Positions 7,561-16,488 of a stretch of 64,000 bases of DNA are shown here, one piece after another; the stretch's first letter is position 1, and each line of letters opens with the position of its first letter. The DNA comes from Kiritimatiellia bacterium (GTDB lineage: Bacteria > Verrucomicrobiota > Kiritimatiellia > UBA8416 > JADHWI01). The DNA lies in assembly GCA_030744755.1 (NCBI GenBank), contig JASLPY010000010.1, positions 1 to 64,000 on the forward strand. The letters run 5' to 3'. The notes under the pieces are model-generated. The model saw only the letters and a list, made by a program, of their open reading frames with translations, searched no databases and had not been told where the DNA came from. The translations under genes were made by a program, and so were the position numbers.

Positions 7561-9897
7561 CTACTCCGATCCGTAGATCAGCCTCAGCTGATCGATCTCA
7601 AGCCCTACGGGGTGAAACTCCAACTTCCTCTTCATCTTCTTGCAGAACTCGTCGAGCTCAGCCCTGGGGACCTTCAGCTTGCACTTGCACTGCAGCAGTC
7701 CCTTAACGGCCTCCGGCATAAAGCTCGATGCATCAACCTGGTCGCAATAGGCATCGAGAATCGCACCAGCCCTTGTCCAGTCCTCCAGTGCAATATAGAA
7801 ACTGCCTTCCCTGATGACGAAGTCACTGGAGACCTTGCTGAGCGGGAAACGTCGCTCCCAGTCTCTCAGCGCCTGTTTCGCCTCAAGCAGGTAGCCCTGC
7901 TCGATAAGACTCCTGATCGTCTCGGAAGCCGCGGCATCCGCTACGGCGTTCTTCTTCCAATCGGCAATGTTGCCGTCGCCCTTCACGGCGAACGAGCGGC
8001 CGCCTGTGTCCCCGGCTTTCTCCTTGGCAGGGCCACTACGCCGGGCCTGCAACTCGGCCTTCGAGCGGGCAAGCCCCTGCATCGTGAAACGTTTGACGGG
8101 TTTCGCGGCCCCCGCTCCCCCGGCAACCATCTTCTTGGCCCTGTCCTGAACATCGCCGTAGTAGCGCACGGCATCGTCCAGGTTCCCGGCAAGGAACTCG
8201 AGATCCCCTGCCCGGATCCGCGCCCATTCTGACGCTTCATCCGTACCCCTGCTCCGCAGAATTGAAAGCAGTATCGCACGCGCGGCGTCCGGATCAGTCT
8301 TGTAGTACAGGAGTATCTCCGCGCGGAGTACCTTCATCATCGTTGCTTCTTGTTTATCGCGTGTGTTCTCCTCGAGGGTCTCCGTCCATTTGATCGCCAT
8401 GTCTGGATCGATTCGCGGCAGCAAGTCGAGAAAGATGTCCAGGAGCTGCTGCCTGCGCTGAGGGCTGAGTTTCGGCTTAATGGTGTCCCAACGCACACGG
8501 AAGATGTGCATGAGCAGGGATTCGCCCTTGCCCAGTTCCATGTTGCGGAAAAAGTTGTTCCAATAACTTGCGTCCCAGCCCGCAGTGGGGTCCGTACCGG
8601 CCGGATAGGCCTCGAGGACATCCAGCGCGGCTCGCCGGAAGTTCTCCCGGCACTGCGGCCGGTTGATATCCGTCTTTCCAGTGCTAAACGGGTATAGCGG
8701 CACCGTGCAGACCGACTGCTTACCGTCCGCGGTCACGCTCAGCCGAACCCGGTGACTCTGCCCGCCGGAAAAGAGCCAGTAGGTTTCAGGTTTTCGCGAT
8801 GTGGCGCCGTTGCCGAAGTTCCATTCGTAGCGGGCATCCTGGGGATGACCGTCTTTAAAGGCGCTAACCTTGTAAACAAACAGGGGCTTCTCGCCCCCCA
8901 GCCAGAAGTTCTCGATCGGAGTCAACTGGACCCTGGCCACCGGAAGACCGTCGCGGGATTTGCAGGATGTCACGCTTGCCCCCCCGGAACGCACAATCTC
9001 GCCACCTTGCAGTGGCCGGGCCTCCCACATGGACGTGCCCGGGTAAGGCAGATCCGCGGGACGTTTGCCTCCAAGCTGGTTGGCCTTCGTGTTCGGGGTC
9101 CGCCACGTCAGGGTCATGAGCCCGTTCCTCGTGTTGGATCCACCCGCCCATCCCAGCAGCTCTAAGCGGTGCAACCCCTTGGAGAGATTGATCTCCTGGC
9201 CGGTGCCGCCCGCCTTGTTGTTTCGTTTTGCCGGCACAATCGCTTTTCCGTCAACACGCACCTCGGTGCTGCCACCGAACGTGATCGGTGCAATCCATGT
9301 CTTCCCGGGGTCACTCGTCATCACATGGGCCAGCATGTAGAGAGCGCAGGGACCGGGCCATCCGGTCAACTCTCCAGGCAGAGACATCGGTGCGCGTCCA
9401 TCACCTGGACGGTTGCGGTAATGAACGTTCCATGAAACGGCACCAAGGTTCGAGAGGGCCACGGCATCGGTTCTACTCCCGCGCCCGGGTTGCGTACAAA
9501 GGATCGCGCTGGGAGTGAGGCCGGAAGCCGCTGTCCAGGTGTTCAATTGGCGCGAGGGAAGTACGTATATGAGGACATCTCCGCCCCGTGACGGGGCTTC
9601 GAAGACCACACCCATTCCAGACTCCGCGTTCTGCCATAGAGTATAGCTCTTCACCTCGGCGTTGCCGGATATGACATGCGTCCTCGGAAAAGGCTTGGGC
9701 AGGATACCCCCGTCGGGCAGTTGCACAAAATAGCCGGCCTGCTTGTGAGTTGGACGAGAACCCAGCTTCACGTTAAAACGAATCGGAGCCTGCGTCACAT
9801 GCCAGTCAGCCGCCGGGGCCACCATGGCTATCATGCAAACCAGCAAGAAGAGAATCCGAAAGCGGTCTCTTCCAGGAAAGACCTTATATCCCATCAT
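7561..9897 (-). CDS. Secreted PKD-like / helical-repeat protein, end of the Bat-type operon
   Basis: 778 aa. A signal peptide (RFRILFLLVCMIAMVAPAADW) is followed by beta-rich modules. One near residues 235-275 (IAPITFGGSTEVRVDGK) resembles the PA14-like or sensor-type 'cold' domains seen in these operons. A PKD-like domain (ARYEWNFGNGATSRKPETYW) lies near 360-400. The C-terminal ~350 residues are helical, TPR-like (LAGNLDDAVRYYGDVQDRAKK). The ATG overlaps the stop of the upstream 1195-aa gene by 14 bp, showing coupled translation. It is probably periplasmic and works with the VWA/membrane proteins of the same operon. Enzymatic role not evident. Confidence 0.8.
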   Translation of the reverse strand: MMGYKVFPGRDRFRILFLLVCMIAMVAPAADWHVTQAPIRFNVKLGSRPTHKQAGYFVQLPDGGILPKPFPRTHVISGNAEVKSYTLWQNAESGMGVVFEAPSRGGDVLIYVLPSRQLNTWTAASGLTPSAILCTQPGRGSRTDAVALSNLGAVSWNVHYRNRPGDGRAPMSLPGELTGWPGPCALYMLAHVMTSDPGKTWIAPITFGGSTEVRVDGKAIVPAKRNNKAGGTGQEINLSKGLHRLELLGWAGGSNTRNGLMTLTWRTPNTKANQLGGKRPADLPYPGTSMWEARPLQGGEIVRSGGASVTSCKSRDGLPVARVQLTPIENFWLGGEKPLFVYKVSAFKDGHPQDARYEWNFGNGATSRKPETYWLFSGGQSHRVRLSVTADGKQSVCTVPLYPFSTGKTDINRPQCRENFRRAALDVLEAYPAGTDPTAGWDASYWNNFFRNMELGKGESLLMHIFRVRWDTIKPKLSPQRRQQLLDIFLDLLPRIDPDMAIKWTETLEENTRDKQEATMMKVLRAEILLYYKTDPDAARAILLSILRSRGTDEASEWARIRAGDLEFLAGNLDDAVRYYGDVQDRAKKMVAGGAGAAKPVKRFTMQGLARSKAELQARRSGPAKEKAGDTGGRSFAVKGDGNIADWKKNAVADAAASETIRSLIEQGYLLEAKQALRDWERRFPLSKVSSDFVIREGSFYIALEDWTRAGAILDAYCDQVDASSFMPEAVKGLLQCKCKLKVPRAELDEFCKKMKRKLEFHPVGLEIDQLRLIYGSE

Positions 9898-12800
9898 TCA
9901 ACGCCTTATAGTATTCCGAGACCAGAGCCCTGTACTTGGCCGGGGCGAGTTCGGGGCCGCCATCGACGACGTCGTCGAGCAATGAGGTCTTCTTATCGAT
10001 GCTGAAACTGCCCGTCGCGGCAGCGTTAATCTGGGCCTTGGCCTTCTTGAGGGCGGCCATGGCCATCTTGCGGTGTTCCTTGAGCTGTGCGATATTGCCC
10101 CCGGCAACTGCGTCGGCGGCCTGGCGAAGGTGATGTGCGGCATCCTTCAGAGAATCTGCCCTTACGTTCTGCATGGATGCCTTGGCGAACAATGTATCGG
10201 CCTTGTCTGCCATCAGGGACTCGAGCCCTTCCATGGAGCCGGCTTCCATGGAGTCCATGCGTTTGACGCCCCCGTCCATACCGAGTTCGTCCGCTTTCCC
10301 CGTGCCGAGTTTGCCGCCTCCCGTGGCCTTGGTCTTAATGTCCTCGCCATCCAGATCCACCTGTCCGCTCTGTGTGGGATCCTGCGTGCGACGCTCTTCG
10401 ATATCCTTGTCGCCTTCGTTGATCGTACCCGATCCTGCGGCCGTTTCTCCGACCGCCATGCCCTGGCGGCCAACGTTCGAGCGGCCATCCTGCTCCTTGT
10501 GATCCGGGGTTTCGTTGCCTGATTTGCCCTTAGCGGCAAAAGACGCGACATCACCCTCCTTCACCTCGGCGCTCGCAACCATGTCCGGTACGGACGTATT
10601 GATAGCGCCATCGTCGGCTTCCGCGTCCATGTCTTCCTGTTTGTCCAGCAAATCGCCAATCAATTCCTCGGCCTCGGTGGTCAGGGCGCCCAGGGCGATT
10701 CCGGCCTCCGGCATTTCTTCCTGGTCAAAAGGCTCGGCAGTCACCTTCAGGCTGTCGGGCTTGTCGGCCAGCCAGGATTCCAGGTCGTCGAGGCGGTCCT
10801 TGGCCTCCTCCATGCCTTCGAGGTATTCCTCACGCTTGGCCAGCGCGCGTTCCTGGACATCGCCCTTGTCCATGTCCTCGGAGCCCGCCGCCTGCTCGAT
10901 TTCTTCGAAAACCGAGAACACGTCTTCCACGATGTCATTGGCCACGTTCAGTTCCATGAATATGTTGAGGTCGGTCGGCACCTGCAGCAGGGCCTCCATC
11001 GTATTCTTGAGGAGCTCCTGGTACTCCTCCTCCATCATGTCGACTTCCTTGTCGCTCTTATCGAGCTGGTCCTTGACCATCTCCATGTTCTCGAGAGCCT
11101 TGCGGTGGAGATCCTCCAGCTTTTCAAAGCGTGCGCGGGCTTCGTCGAGGGCTTCCATCATGGCTTTTTCATCCTCGAGGCCCTCCTCCATTTGGATCTC
11201 GTCCATCATGGCCAGCAATTCCTTAAGCTTCGCAAGTGCCGATTTCTCGAACGGAAGCGCGTCTTTCGCCGCATTCTCGTCCAGTTTTTCGGCGGCCAGC
11301 ACCATATCGTCGCGCACTTTCTTCTTCTCTCCGGTCTCGGCGATGCGCAGCAGCAGCTGTGCGTAACTCTCATCGTTGCCCGTAACCTGGGCCGACTCCG
11401 TCCGGCACATGGCAAGAAAATCCGTAAAGTCCATAGCCAGCTCGTCCTGGCGATCAACCACTGTTGTCCCGACCTCGGCCGACTGCTGGGCGTAGGACTC
11501 GGTCTGCTTGATGATGGCAGTCTGTTCCTTGATCATCCCCCCCAGCATGCTCGCCAGCGCGGCCACCCTTCGCTGGACCTTTGACTTGGCGGCGGCGACA
11601 TCGGCGTAAGTGAGCCCCCTCAGGATCTTGTTCTCCATGTTGAGCGCACGGGTCACGCGTGCCGGCCGCTGCGAGTCCGCCGTGTTCGGCACACCCGACA
11701 GCAGGGGGATGACATCGGCCATTTCGTTGAGATAGAGCTTCTTGGCTGTGCCCGTAAGGTTCCCCAGCGGATCCAGCGGGTTGGCCAGCAGTTCCTTGGT
11801 CAGGGTGCGAATCTGCTTTTGACGTTGCGCGGTCTCCTTCCACTGGTCCGGCGTGCTGGTCTCCAGGATCTTCTCGTAGACCCGGGTCCTGGCAATGTTT
11901 TCGCGCTGCAACTCGATCACGCGCGACAGCACAGCAAATGCCTGCGCCTCCAGCTTGTCGCGAGCTTCCGAGGCCGTCTTCATCGACGGAGAATTGAACA
12001 CGATCGCAGCCGATCTCGCCACGCGGTTACTTGCGCCGAAGGGACAGTTGTCATGCACTATGATCCGGTAGGCCAAGACACTTTCCTCGCGCGAATGCCA
12101 GTTCTCGTCGACCCAGGTCTGAGAGAAGTCCTTGCTACCGCCCGCCGGCCAGGTCTTCAGAACTTTGCCCCGTGCCTTCCTAACGGCTCCCGCCAATACC
12201 TGCTCGACCGCCACGTCCACCAGCCCGTAGTCATCGGAAACAGTAAAGCTAATCGTCGGAATCGCGCCGGCGGCCAGGATCGTACGGCCCTGTGGAGCCA
12301 GGATTTCGATAGCAGGCAATCGATCCTGTTCGAAGGTAAACCTGACATCCTGTTCCAGCCGGTCGTCCGTCTCGCCGACGGCAAACAGTCGCGGTGGGAT
12401 GGCATCGGACATGGTCACGGCGCCCTTCCAGGCCGTGGGGTCGCCCGTGGAGGCCATGGCCACCTCCTCCTTGCCGCGAATAAGGGTGATGCCTTTAAGC
12501 GGGAGATTGGAGCGCGGCCGCAACTCCAGCTCGGACCCCAACGGAACATACATATCCTCGGATAAAGCGTCGTATTGTTTTGCCGGCAGCCCCGTGTAGC
12601 GTGGCGGGACCACCTTGGCCGCCAGTTCGCTGAAAGCCAGCGGCGGACGGGTGGTTACACGGTACCACTTGGGAAAGGCGGCATCGCCGGCACGGAACCG
12701 GTATCGCAGGCGAGTATTGACCTTGGGAAGCCGGTAAGAAAACTCCTCTTCCAACCCGCCTCCGGCTACGGCACCCAGCGAATAGCTCGTCTTCTCCTTG

Positions 12801-13471
12801 TCGGCCGGCTCCACATCCAGCGAGACGCGGTGCCCCTTGTACCCCCGCAACGTGCAGGTCAGGACGAGCGGCTCGCCCTGCATAACCGTGATATCGCCCG
12901 GATCCACGCTGAGAATATTGGTCAGCGTTGCCGGCTGGGTATTCGTGAAGGGGTTTACCACGCGCCATACGGCCACACCCCAGGCCTGGCCCAGGAACAG
13001 CCCCGGCAGCACGATCAGAACGGCCGCAATCGCAAGGGCAATTTTGACTCGCCGGTGCGCGCGCCGGTTCTTCATCTCGGTGACTTCGAAACGTTGCAGA
13101 GAGGGTGGTCCCTTGCTGACATAGGCCGCCTTGAAGGGATCCTTGTCCGCGAAGAACTGCAGGTAGTTGATGAGGTGGTTATCCAGCTCCGGGAATGCCT
13201 TCTCGAGCATCGCCGCTACGGCCTGCGGATTGAGCGACCGGGCCGTCGCCCGCATCACGAACCAGGCGGTCGCCGCCACACCGGCCATGATGGCAAGCCA
13301 GATCATGAACCGTCCCATCCTGCTGTAGCGTAACCAGAGGTCCAGCAGGCTGAACGCCCAGACGAACAGGATGATGCCGGCAGCACAGGCAGAACCCCTC
13401 AGCTGCGCACGCCACCACGCAACTTTCTGCCCGACGGTGTCGAGTTGTCTTTTCAAAGGTGCAGGAGCCAT
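9884..13471 (-). CDS. Large membrane coiled-coil protein of the Bat/VWA operon (DUF4175-like)
   Basis: 1195 aa. There are two N-terminal membrane segments (about 27-47 and 54-73) and a third near 142-166. A periplasmic beta-rich part (about 170-470, e.g. YKGHRVSLDVEPADKEK) follows, then a long acidic, Met/Glu/Lys-rich helical region with coiled coils (about 500-1150, e.g. MMEEEYQELLKNTMEALLQ). The plan, membrane N terminus plus long helical tail in a VWA/DUF58 operon, resembles DUF4175-type proteins of planctomycetes and relatives. A very strong AGGAGG site precedes the ATG. It lies 22 bp after the upstream gene and overlaps the next by 14 bp. Role inferred as a structural partner of the VWA proteins; no catalytic motif seen. 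Confidence 0.8.
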   Translation of the reverse strand: MAPAPLKRQLDTVGQKVAWWRAQLRGSACAAGIILFVWAFSLLDLWLRYSRMGRFMIWLAIMAGVAATAWFVMRATARSLNPQAVAAMLEKAFPELDNHLINYLQFFADKDPFKAAYVSKGPPSLQRFEVTEMKNRRAHRRVKIALAIAAVLIVLPGLFLGQAWGVAVWRVVNPFTNTQPATLTNILSVDPGDITVMQGEPLVLTCTLRGYKGHRVSLDVEPADKEKTSYSLGAVAGGGLEEEFSYRLPKVNTRLRYRFRAGDAAFPKWYRVTTRPPLAFSELAAKVVPPRYTGLPAKQYDALSEDMYVPLGSELELRPRSNLPLKGITLIRGKEEVAMASTGDPTAWKGAVTMSDAIPPRLFAVGETDDRLEQDVRFTFEQDRLPAIEILAPQGRTILAAGAIPTISFTVSDDYGLVDVAVEQVLAGAVRKARGKVLKTWPAGGSKDFSQTWVDENWHSREESVLAYRIIVHDNCPFGASNRVARSAAIVFNSPSMKTASEARDKLEAQAFAVLSRVIELQRENIARTRVYEKILETSTPDQWKETAQRQKQIRTLTKELLANPLDPLGNLTGTAKKLYLNEMADVIPLLSGVPNTADSQRPARVTRALNMENKILRGLTYADVAAAKSKVQRRVAALASMLGGMIKEQTAIIKQTESYAQQSAEVGTTVVDRQDELAMDFTDFLAMCRTESAQVTGNDESYAQLLLRIAETGEKKKVRDDMVLAAEKLDENAAKDALPFEKSALAKLKELLAMMDEIQMEEGLEDEKAMMEALDEARARFEKLEDLHRKALENMEMVKDQLDKSDKEVDMMEEEYQELLKNTMEALLQVPTDLNIFMELNVANDIVEDVFSVFEEIEQAAGSEDMDKGDVQERALAKREEYLEGMEEAKDRLDDLESWLADKPDSLKVTAEPFDQEEMPEAGIALGALTTEAEELIGDLLDKQEDMDAEADDGAINTSVPDMVASAEVKEGDVASFAAKGKSGNETPDHKEQDGRSNVGRQGMAVGETAAGSGTINEGDKDIEERRTQDPTQSGQVDLDGEDIKTKATGGGKLGTGKADELGMDGGVKRMDSMEAGSMEGLESLMADKADTLFAKASMQNVRADSLKDAAHHLRQAADAVAGGNIAQLKEHRKMAMAALKKAKAQINAAATGSFSIDKKTSLLDDVVDGGPELAPAKYRALVSEYYKALNDGI

Positions 13472-13493
13472 AGAACTCCTCCTGGTGCTGGTT

Positions 13494-14117
13494 CTACTTT
13501 ATTCTCTTCACGACGACGTTGTCCACGTGGACCTCTCCCCCCGTGCCGGAGACCATAATGATGTATACAGTAAATAGACGCATGTACTTGAGGTGTTTCT
13601 TAGCTAATTTCGAAGGATTATCCATGGGGAACTCGAAAGTCACCTTCTTCCAGCCGCCTGAACTACCCGTAACCTTGTGGTTTCTGAATTGGCTCTTGTA
13701 GATCCTGCGCAGATCGCCGAGGTGCGGATTCTCATGGGGCCTGATGCCAGGTTTCCACTTGTACCCAGTGAAATATATATGCGGCATCGCCCCCGTGATT
13801 TCAAGCGTGCAGCGGTATTTCGCGCCCTCTTCGAACGGGATGGCGCGGCTTTCGACCTTGGTTTCGCCCCCACCCCCAATGCGGAGTACGTTTCGCCTGC
13901 CCTTGTACGAGGCCACCGCAGAAACGCGCGTTTTGTTCGCCATGTAGTGGGAGTTGCCCGTCCAACTGTAGTCGGTCATCCACCCGTCCAGCGGGTTCTC
14001 GGTAACATCGAAGGTACCATTGTAGCAGAGGTTCTCGTTGGAGCGGAGGGCAGTAGGTGCACCATAAGCCGAGAAAGCGATTCCCACGACAACCAAGATG
14101 AGTCCAGCACGTTTCAC
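13494..14117 (-). CDS. Secreted carbohydrate-binding-like protein
   Basis: 207 aa from the GTG at 14117, preferred because GAGGAAAGG stands about 9 bp upstream. The longer ATG frame from 14171 would add a charged 18-residue tail and has no ribosome site. A signal peptide (VKRAGLILVVVGIAFSAYGA) is followed by a single beta-sandwich of the CBM4/9 or NPCBM type: NENLCYNGTFDVTENPLDGW at the start, FEEGAKYRCTLEI in the middle, and GGEVHVDNVVVKRI at the end. This start/end signature is typical of modules that bind glycans. It sits inside the VWA operon, so it may be an accessory surface component. Ligand unknown. Confidence 0.75.
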   Translation of the reverse strand: MKRAGLILVVVGIAFSAYGAPTALRSNENLCYNGTFDVTENPLDGWMTDYSWTGNSHYMANKTRVSAVASYKGRRNVLRIGGGGETKVESRAIPFEEGAKYRCTLEITGAMPHIYFTGYKWKPGIRPHENPHLGDLRRIYKSQFRNHKVTGSSGGWKKVTFEFPMDNPSKLAKKHLKYMRLFTVYIIMVSGTGGEVHVDNVVVKRIK

Positions 14118-14204
14118 GATCCGAATCCTTTCCTCAATTCTCCTACGCCCCCGCCCTTTGGGCGGGGTCACAGTCTCCCTTGCATATACCCTTGCACTTC
14201 AACG

Positions 14205-14278
14205 GCATGGACGCCGGCCTCGGCATCCGCGGGCAGCGAGGCCGCTGCCCCTCCCATTGCACACCCTATGGGGTGCTA
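14205..14278. repeat. Two-module GC-rich dispersed repeat (inverse orientation)
   Basis: Read on the minus strand it has a GCACCCC...GGGGTGC-type hairpin (about 14259-14278), then GGGAGGGGCAGCGGCC, the palindromes GGCAGCG-GCCT-CGCTGCC and GGACGCCG/CGGCGTCC-like. It is the same order of modules as at 52417-52498 and (without the first hairpin) 46066-46119. It lies in the 172-bp gap of the operon. Confidence 0.8.
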
Positions 14279-14289
14279 CTATCAACGTC

Positions 14290-16488
14290 CTACGGCATAT
14301 TATTTATTTTCCGTACAATCCATGTTATCGTAGCTATGGCGATTAGGCAAGCAATCACCCAGGGAAGCTGCCAGAGCGAACGATACGTTGAGACCTCATC
14401 TTCGATCTGTGCGAATCGCAGAGAGGAGAGCGCATCGTTGAGTGATTCCTGGTCCTCGAAGAACCGCCCCCCGCTGGTGCGTGCCAGGGTCTTGAGCACC
14501 TCGTTGTTCACGGCTCGCGGCACGGACTCGGGGGAGAAAGGTTTCACAAAGAACGAGATTGGATCGGAATTAAGCGGGTTTCCTCCCACCGTGGCCGTGG
14601 CCATGACGGTGTGCAGGCCCGGCAGGATCGCTTCGTAGTTCATAACAAAACCGGGATATACCTTCCCCGACGCGGTCGTCACGACCTCGGGCCGCATCGA
14701 GAATGGCGCCTTGCTGCCGTCCGGCAACTCGACTTTGCAGCGCACGGTAACGTTCCCCTCCTGCTCGTCGCCGCCCAGGCGTGCGCTCACCTTGATTTCC
14801 TCGCCCAGCACAACCGTTTCCTTGTCGGCAAAGATCTCCAGCTTGTCCTTTGCCAACTCGTCTTCTTCCGGCAACATCCAGGAGATCAACTGGTCCCAGA
14901 ACCGCTGGTATGGCCTTGTATCGATCGCATCGGGGTGCAGTTTCCACTTCCAGAGCGAATCGGTGAAGACCGCCACAACCTTTCCCTGTCCGTAACGCTG
15001 GGTGAGGATGATAGGCTGCTCACCCGTCGTAGTTTGAACTGAAACGAGGGCCCGCGCGGCGCGCGAGGGAACGGCCCTGGGGAAGACTGACAACACCGGA
15101 GGAATAATGTCCCACAGCTCCGGATCGCCGGCAAAAGCCTGATGCGTGCGGCCTTCATCGGTCAGGGAGACGGGGAACTCGCCCTCCTCCGTCTTGCCTC
15201 CGTAGCTCTTGACGGGCAGAATCTTCTTCAGTGAAGTCGCTGGAAAACCTTGTTTGCTCCAGCCTTTCGTGCCGCCAAGCAGGACCAGGCTGCCTCCCGT
15301 CTCCACGAACTGCACGAGGTTGCGCGCCCGCTGTTCGCCGATCTCCTCGGCATCCAAATTGCCCAGTATGACGATCTTGAAGAATGCAAGCTGCTGGTCG
15401 GTGAGGTCGGCGGTCATGCTGCCGACGGGACCGAAGCTCAACGGTTTGCCCCCGGGGCCCTGCACAAATATCAACGGAGTCACCTGTTCATTGGCCTGCA
15501 GGGCCCGCTTGAGATACTTTGACTCCCAGCGCGGCGGCCCTTCCACGTAGATCAGGCGGTTCTTAGCATCGATGACCTGTACGGAGACAGCATACTCGTT
15601 GTCGTTGGTGTTGGACTCGCCCGGAACGGGCGGGGCCACAACGCGGTAGGTGAACACGCCGATCTCGTCGTGAGTGAGGGCGAAATTGACCTGCCGTGAG
15701 CCACCGTCGTCGGGAATCTGGGTGGGGGTTTCCTGCTGGAGGGTGCCATCCTTGTAGAGCTGCACGTTGACCGCACGTCCCTTTGTGCCCTGGCCCGAGA
15801 TGACGGCCTTGAGCTCGGACTGCCAGTCCACTGTAACGCGGCGGGGAGTGTGTACTGCGTCCACCCGGATATCTGGCTCAATTTCCCATATGGAGTCTGG
15901 TTCCAGGCGCGCGGTGTAAAGCCGGAACGGACGCGCTTCCGCCGCCCATTCATCAAAGGCTTCACGCGTATCCAGACCGTCGGAGAGCACTAACCCGCCT
16001 GCCACGTTCATGCCTGCGTAACGTCCCGTGATCTTCTGCAGTGCGTCACGCAAAAGCGTGGATTTGCCGTCCGGGGTAAGCTCAATAGCCTCGGCCAGCG
16101 GTATCTTGCTGGCCACCTCCGAATTGAACGCGTAGACATCAATCTCGCACTCCGCGGCGACGCTGCGAGTCCATGGCAATTCGAGAATATCCCGCGCAAT
16201 CGACCAACGGTTGGAAATGTTTTCTGACGGGCTGAGCAGCATGCTCACGGATGTGTCCAGGGCCACGACGAAACGCGGCTTGAGGGTATGTGTCTCCACC
16301 TTCCGGCTACCCGGCAGAAGCAGGCACCAGGCGAGGATCAGGAGGAACAGGAGATGCAGTCCCCCGATAATCAGAATAGCCCGCATCCGCGGTGCAAAGC
16401 GCCAGGCGCTATAGGCCCCAAGCGCCACGGCAGCCAGTAGGCCCATCCAGATCATCAGAGTGGGAACAGTATGTTCAAAGATAATCAT
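14290..16488 (-). CDS. VWA membrane protein with glutamine-amidotransferase-like domain
   Basis: 732 aa. Two N-terminal membrane helices (about 10-27 and 36-58) are followed by a von Willebrand A domain with a MIDAS-type DTSVSM (about 78-83). A beta-rich part and a class-I glutaminase-like fold (about 330-540; GNLDAEEI, ETGGSLVLLGGTKGW, RYGQGKVVAVFTDSLWKWKL) come next. One further membrane helix (LPWVIACLIAIATITWIV) closes the protein. The glutaminase-like fold lacks a recognisable catalytic Cys. The ATG overlaps the upstream VWA gene stop by 4 bp (ATGA). Members of this family accompany BatA and DUF58 and are thought to form membrane complexes; the biochemical role is not established. Confidence 0.85.
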   Translation of the reverse strand: MIIFEHTVPTLMIWMGLLAAVALGAYSAWRFAPRMRAILIIGGLHLLFLLILAWCLLLPGSRKVETHTLKPRFVVALDTSVSMLLSPSENISNRWSIARDILELPWTRSVAAECEIDVYAFNSEVASKIPLAEAIELTPDGKSTLLRDALQKITGRYAGMNVAGGLVLSDGLDTREAFDEWAAEARPFRLYTARLEPDSIWEIEPDIRVDAVHTPRRVTVDWQSELKAVISGQGTKGRAVNVQLYKDGTLQQETPTQIPDDGGSRQVNFALTHDEIGVFTYRVVAPPVPGESNTNDNEYAVSVQVIDAKNRLIYVEGPPRWESKYLKRALQANEQVTPLIFVQGPGGKPLSFGPVGSMTADLTDQQLAFFKIVILGNLDAEEIGEQRARNLVQFVETGGSLVLLGGTKGWSKQGFPATSLKKILPVKSYGGKTEEGEFPVSLTDEGRTHQAFAGDPELWDIIPPVLSVFPRAVPSRAARALVSVQTTTGEQPIILTQRYGQGKVVAVFTDSLWKWKLHPDAIDTRPYQRFWDQLISWMLPEEDELAKDKLEIFADKETVVLGEEIKVSARLGGDEQEGNVTVRCKVELPDGSKAPFSMRPEVVTTASGKVYPGFVMNYEAILPGLHTVMATATVGGNPLNSDPISFFVKPFSPESVPRAVNNEVLKTLARTSGGRFFEDQESLNDALSSLRFAQIEDEVSTYRSLWQLPWVIACLIAIATITWIVRKINNMP